Assembly: GCA_039989475.1 (NCBI GenBank)
Contig: JBDXHU010000010.1
Span: forward strand, 186,001 to 250,000
DNA: 64,000 nucleotides
Reading direction: 5' to 3'
DNA from: JBDXHU01 sp039989475
Lineage (GTDB): Bacteria > Pseudomonadota > Gammaproteobacteria > Pseudomonadales > Halieaceae
Below are positions 62,610-64,000 of the stretch, piece by piece. The position numbers and the translations under genes were made by a program. Under the pieces are notes generated by a model, which was not told the DNA's origin, ran no database searches, and saw only the letters and a program-made list of their open reading frames with translations. Position 1 is the stretch's first letter, and every line of letters begins with the position of its first letter.

Positions 62610-63506
62610 ATGTCACGACAACCCACCCTGAAACAGCTCAAATACCTCAGTGCCGTCGCCGAGCATGCCCACTTCGGTAATGCGGCCAAGGCCTGCCATG
62701 TATCCCAGTCGACCCTCAGCGCGGGCATTCTGGAGCTGGAAGAAGCTCTGGGCGCCTCGCTGGTGGAACGCAACAATCGCCAGGTTATTCTCAGTGCGCT
62801 GGGCAGTGAGGTGGTGGAGCGCGGTCGCACGATTCTGCTGGATGTTGAGGACCTGGTGGCGCTCTGCGATGCTTCCAGTGAGCCCTTCAGCGGCAAGCTG
62901 CGCCTGGGAGTGATTCCCACAGTGGCGCCTTTCATCCTGCCGGGTCTGCTCAAGCGCTTGCGCAAGAAGCACCCACAATTTCAGCTGTTCATTCGAGAGG
63001 ACTTGAGTGGCCACCTGGTCGATGCCCTGCAACACGGTGAGTTGGACGTGTTGTTATTGGCCCTGCCGTTCCCCGCTGACAATGTCGAAACCATGCACCT
63101 GTTCGACGACGAGTTCCTGTTTGCCTGTCCCCGGGGACACGCCCTGGCAGGAGTTAAGCAGCTGAGTACAAGCGACCTGCGCAGCCAGGACTTGTTGCTG
63201 CTGGAGGACGGTCACTGCCTGCGCGACCACGCTCTAGATGCCTGTAAGTTGAAGGATTCGGAAGTGACAATTCCCTACCAGGCCACCAGTCTCAATACGA
63301 TCGTGCAAATGGTCGCCAACGGTATTGGGGTAACCCTGCTGCCGCAGATGGCCATGGATTCAAAAATTCTCAGCGGTACCGAGGTGCAGACGCATCATTT
63401 CAAGGAGCACAATGTGGCTCGCTCGATCGGGCTGATGTGGCGTAAGAAGACCCCGCGACGGGCGGAATTTACCTTGCTGGGAGAGTTTATCGCCGGTGAT
63501 GGCTGA
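62610..63506 (+). CDS. oxyR: Hydrogen peroxide-responsive regulator OxyR
   Basis: A 298-residue LysR-family regulator. The HTH is FGNAAKACHVSQSTLSAGI, and the sensor pair Cys203 and Cys212 lies in EDGHCLRDHALDACKL, which matches the redox-active Cys199/Cys208 of Escherichia coli OxyR in both spacing and surroundings. It activates peroxide defence genes on oxidation. The divergent rubrerythrin gene is an obvious candidate target. ATG 62610 is used although the frame extends to 62550. Confidence 0.93.
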   Translation: MSRQPTLKQLKYLSAVAEHAHFGNAAKACHVSQSTLSAGILELEEALGASLVERNNRQVILSALGSEVVERGRTILLDVEDLVALCDASSEPFSGKLRLGVIPTVAPFILPGLLKRLRKKHPQFQLFIREDLSGHLVDALQHGELDVLLLALPFPADNVETMHLFDDEFLFACPRGHALAGVKQLSTSDLRSQDLLLLEDGHCLRDHALDACKLKDSEVTIPYQATSLNTIVQMVANGIGVTLLPQMAMDSKILSGTEVQTHHFKEHNVARSIGLMWRKKTPRRAEFTLLGEFIAGDG

Positions 63507-63593
63507 CAGCTCTGCTGTGTTATCGGGAGTCAGTGCTTGGTAGGCTCGCGGCCAAAATTTAATACTGAATTTTTCACAATAAGGACCACAACA

Positions 63594-64000
63594 ATGAACA
63601 AGAATTGCTTGCTGCTAATACTCCTGGGTCTGCTCAGTATGAGCGCCACCGCCGACGAGATGATCATGAAGAATGGCTCGCGCCTGGTTGGCAAGGTGGT
63701 CAGTGCCCACCAGGGAAAGATCGTGTTTAACACGCCCTTTGCCGGTGATATCAAGGTCAAGGCGGAGAATGTAGAGCGTGTCACCACGGCCGATGCCGTC
63801 ACCCTGAAAATGACGGATGGCGCCATCTACAAGGAGAGGCAAATAGTGTCTACCGACCAGGGCACGTCGGTGATTACCGACGGCGAGCCGCCGGTGTTCG
63901 TCAAGCCGGGCGATATTGCCTATGTCAATCCGGAACCCTGGCGGTTGGGCGAGGGCTACAAGTGGTTCGGTGAGGTGAATACAGCCGCTGTGCTGGAGCG
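63594..64000 (+). CDS. DUF481 outer-membrane protein (3' end outside the window)
   Basis: The first 135 codons of a longer gene. A signal peptide (MNKNCLLLILLGLLSMSATA) is followed by DEMIMKNGSRLVGKVVSA and LKMTDGAIYKERQI, the N-terminal repeat common to YdiY-like DUF481 proteins, which continue as a beta-barrel. AAGGA lies nine bases before the ATG. Probable outer-membrane salt- or metal-stress protein, from family knowledge only. Confidence 0.75.
   Translation, partial: MNKNCLLLILLGLLSMSATADEMIMKNGSRLVGKVVSAHQGKIVFNTPFAGDIKVKAENVERVTTADAVTLKMTDGAIYKERQIVSTDQGTSVITDGEPPVFVKPGDIAYVNPEPWRLGEGYKWFGEVNTAAVLE

Overview
The window looks like a chromosomal segment of a free-living, aerobic, probably marine gammaproteobacterium. 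The gene families and GC-rich coding would fit the Halieaceae/OM60-NOR5 group, but that placement is inference from gene content alone. It encodes 56 complete or edge-truncated protein genes and one gene remnant. I see no rRNA or tRNA gene, CRISPR array, prophage or insertion sequence, and no gene-free stretch longer than 300 bases.

Layout. 1-3.6 kb: end of a Cys-rich partial gene, an HtrA-type protease with a DUF4136 lipoprotein, and a LysR regulator with a small PepSY-like membrane protein. 3.7-12.3 kb: an AraC regulator (with a TPR/2OG-oxygenase gene) divergent from a six-gene valine/isobutyrate catabolic operon whose semialdehyde dehydrogenase is of the EutE/AdhE type. 12.3-18.2 kb: an unknown secreted protein, an NAPE-PLD-like lipoprotein, an MFS transporter and an S9 peptidase. 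18.2-20.3 kb: feoAB under a Fur-box candidate. 20.4-26.8 kb: an enoyl-CoA hydratase and a Gld-type ABC operon ending in a TauD-family oxygenase. 26.9-34.1 kb: glutathione reductase with a TauE permease, divergent from glcDEF followed by two small enzymes. 34.1-37.2 kb: a probable cysteate/D-cysteine lyase, a racemase, a second TauE permease and a putative lipoprotein NUDIX enzyme. 37.3-41.9 kb: a molybdopterin oxidoreductase, a lipoprotein and a second MFS transporter.

42-53 kb: two tandem paralogous GGDEF-EAL membrane proteins, each preceded by a FliA-type promoter match (TAAA-N15-GTCGATAA). Then comes a methionine-catabolic locus (AsnC regulator, AceE-like 2-oxoacid dehydrogenase E1, methionine gamma-lyase, second AsnC regulator), followed by a Cache-HAMP-HD-GYP protein. 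53-57.2 kb: a short-chain dehydrogenase remnant, YaeQ, L-serine dehydratase, a TRIC-family channel, an epimerase and a 16-bp tandem repeat array. 57.3-64 kb: a small secreted protein, a TonB-dependent receptor, a DUF3501/HdrD-like/rubrerythrin module divergent from oxyR, and the start of a DUF481 protein.

The most interesting signals are: (i) the paired FliA-type promoters of the c-di-GMP gene duplication; (ii) the rearranged mde-like methionine locus with a regulator at each end; (iii) the valine operon with an unexpected aldehyde dehydrogenase family; (iv) the OxyR-linked rubrerythrin/Fe-S/DUF3501 module; (v) the candidate cysteate cluster; (vi) a family of GGGGTCAGACCCC-type repeats, one of which supplies the stop codon of a gene.
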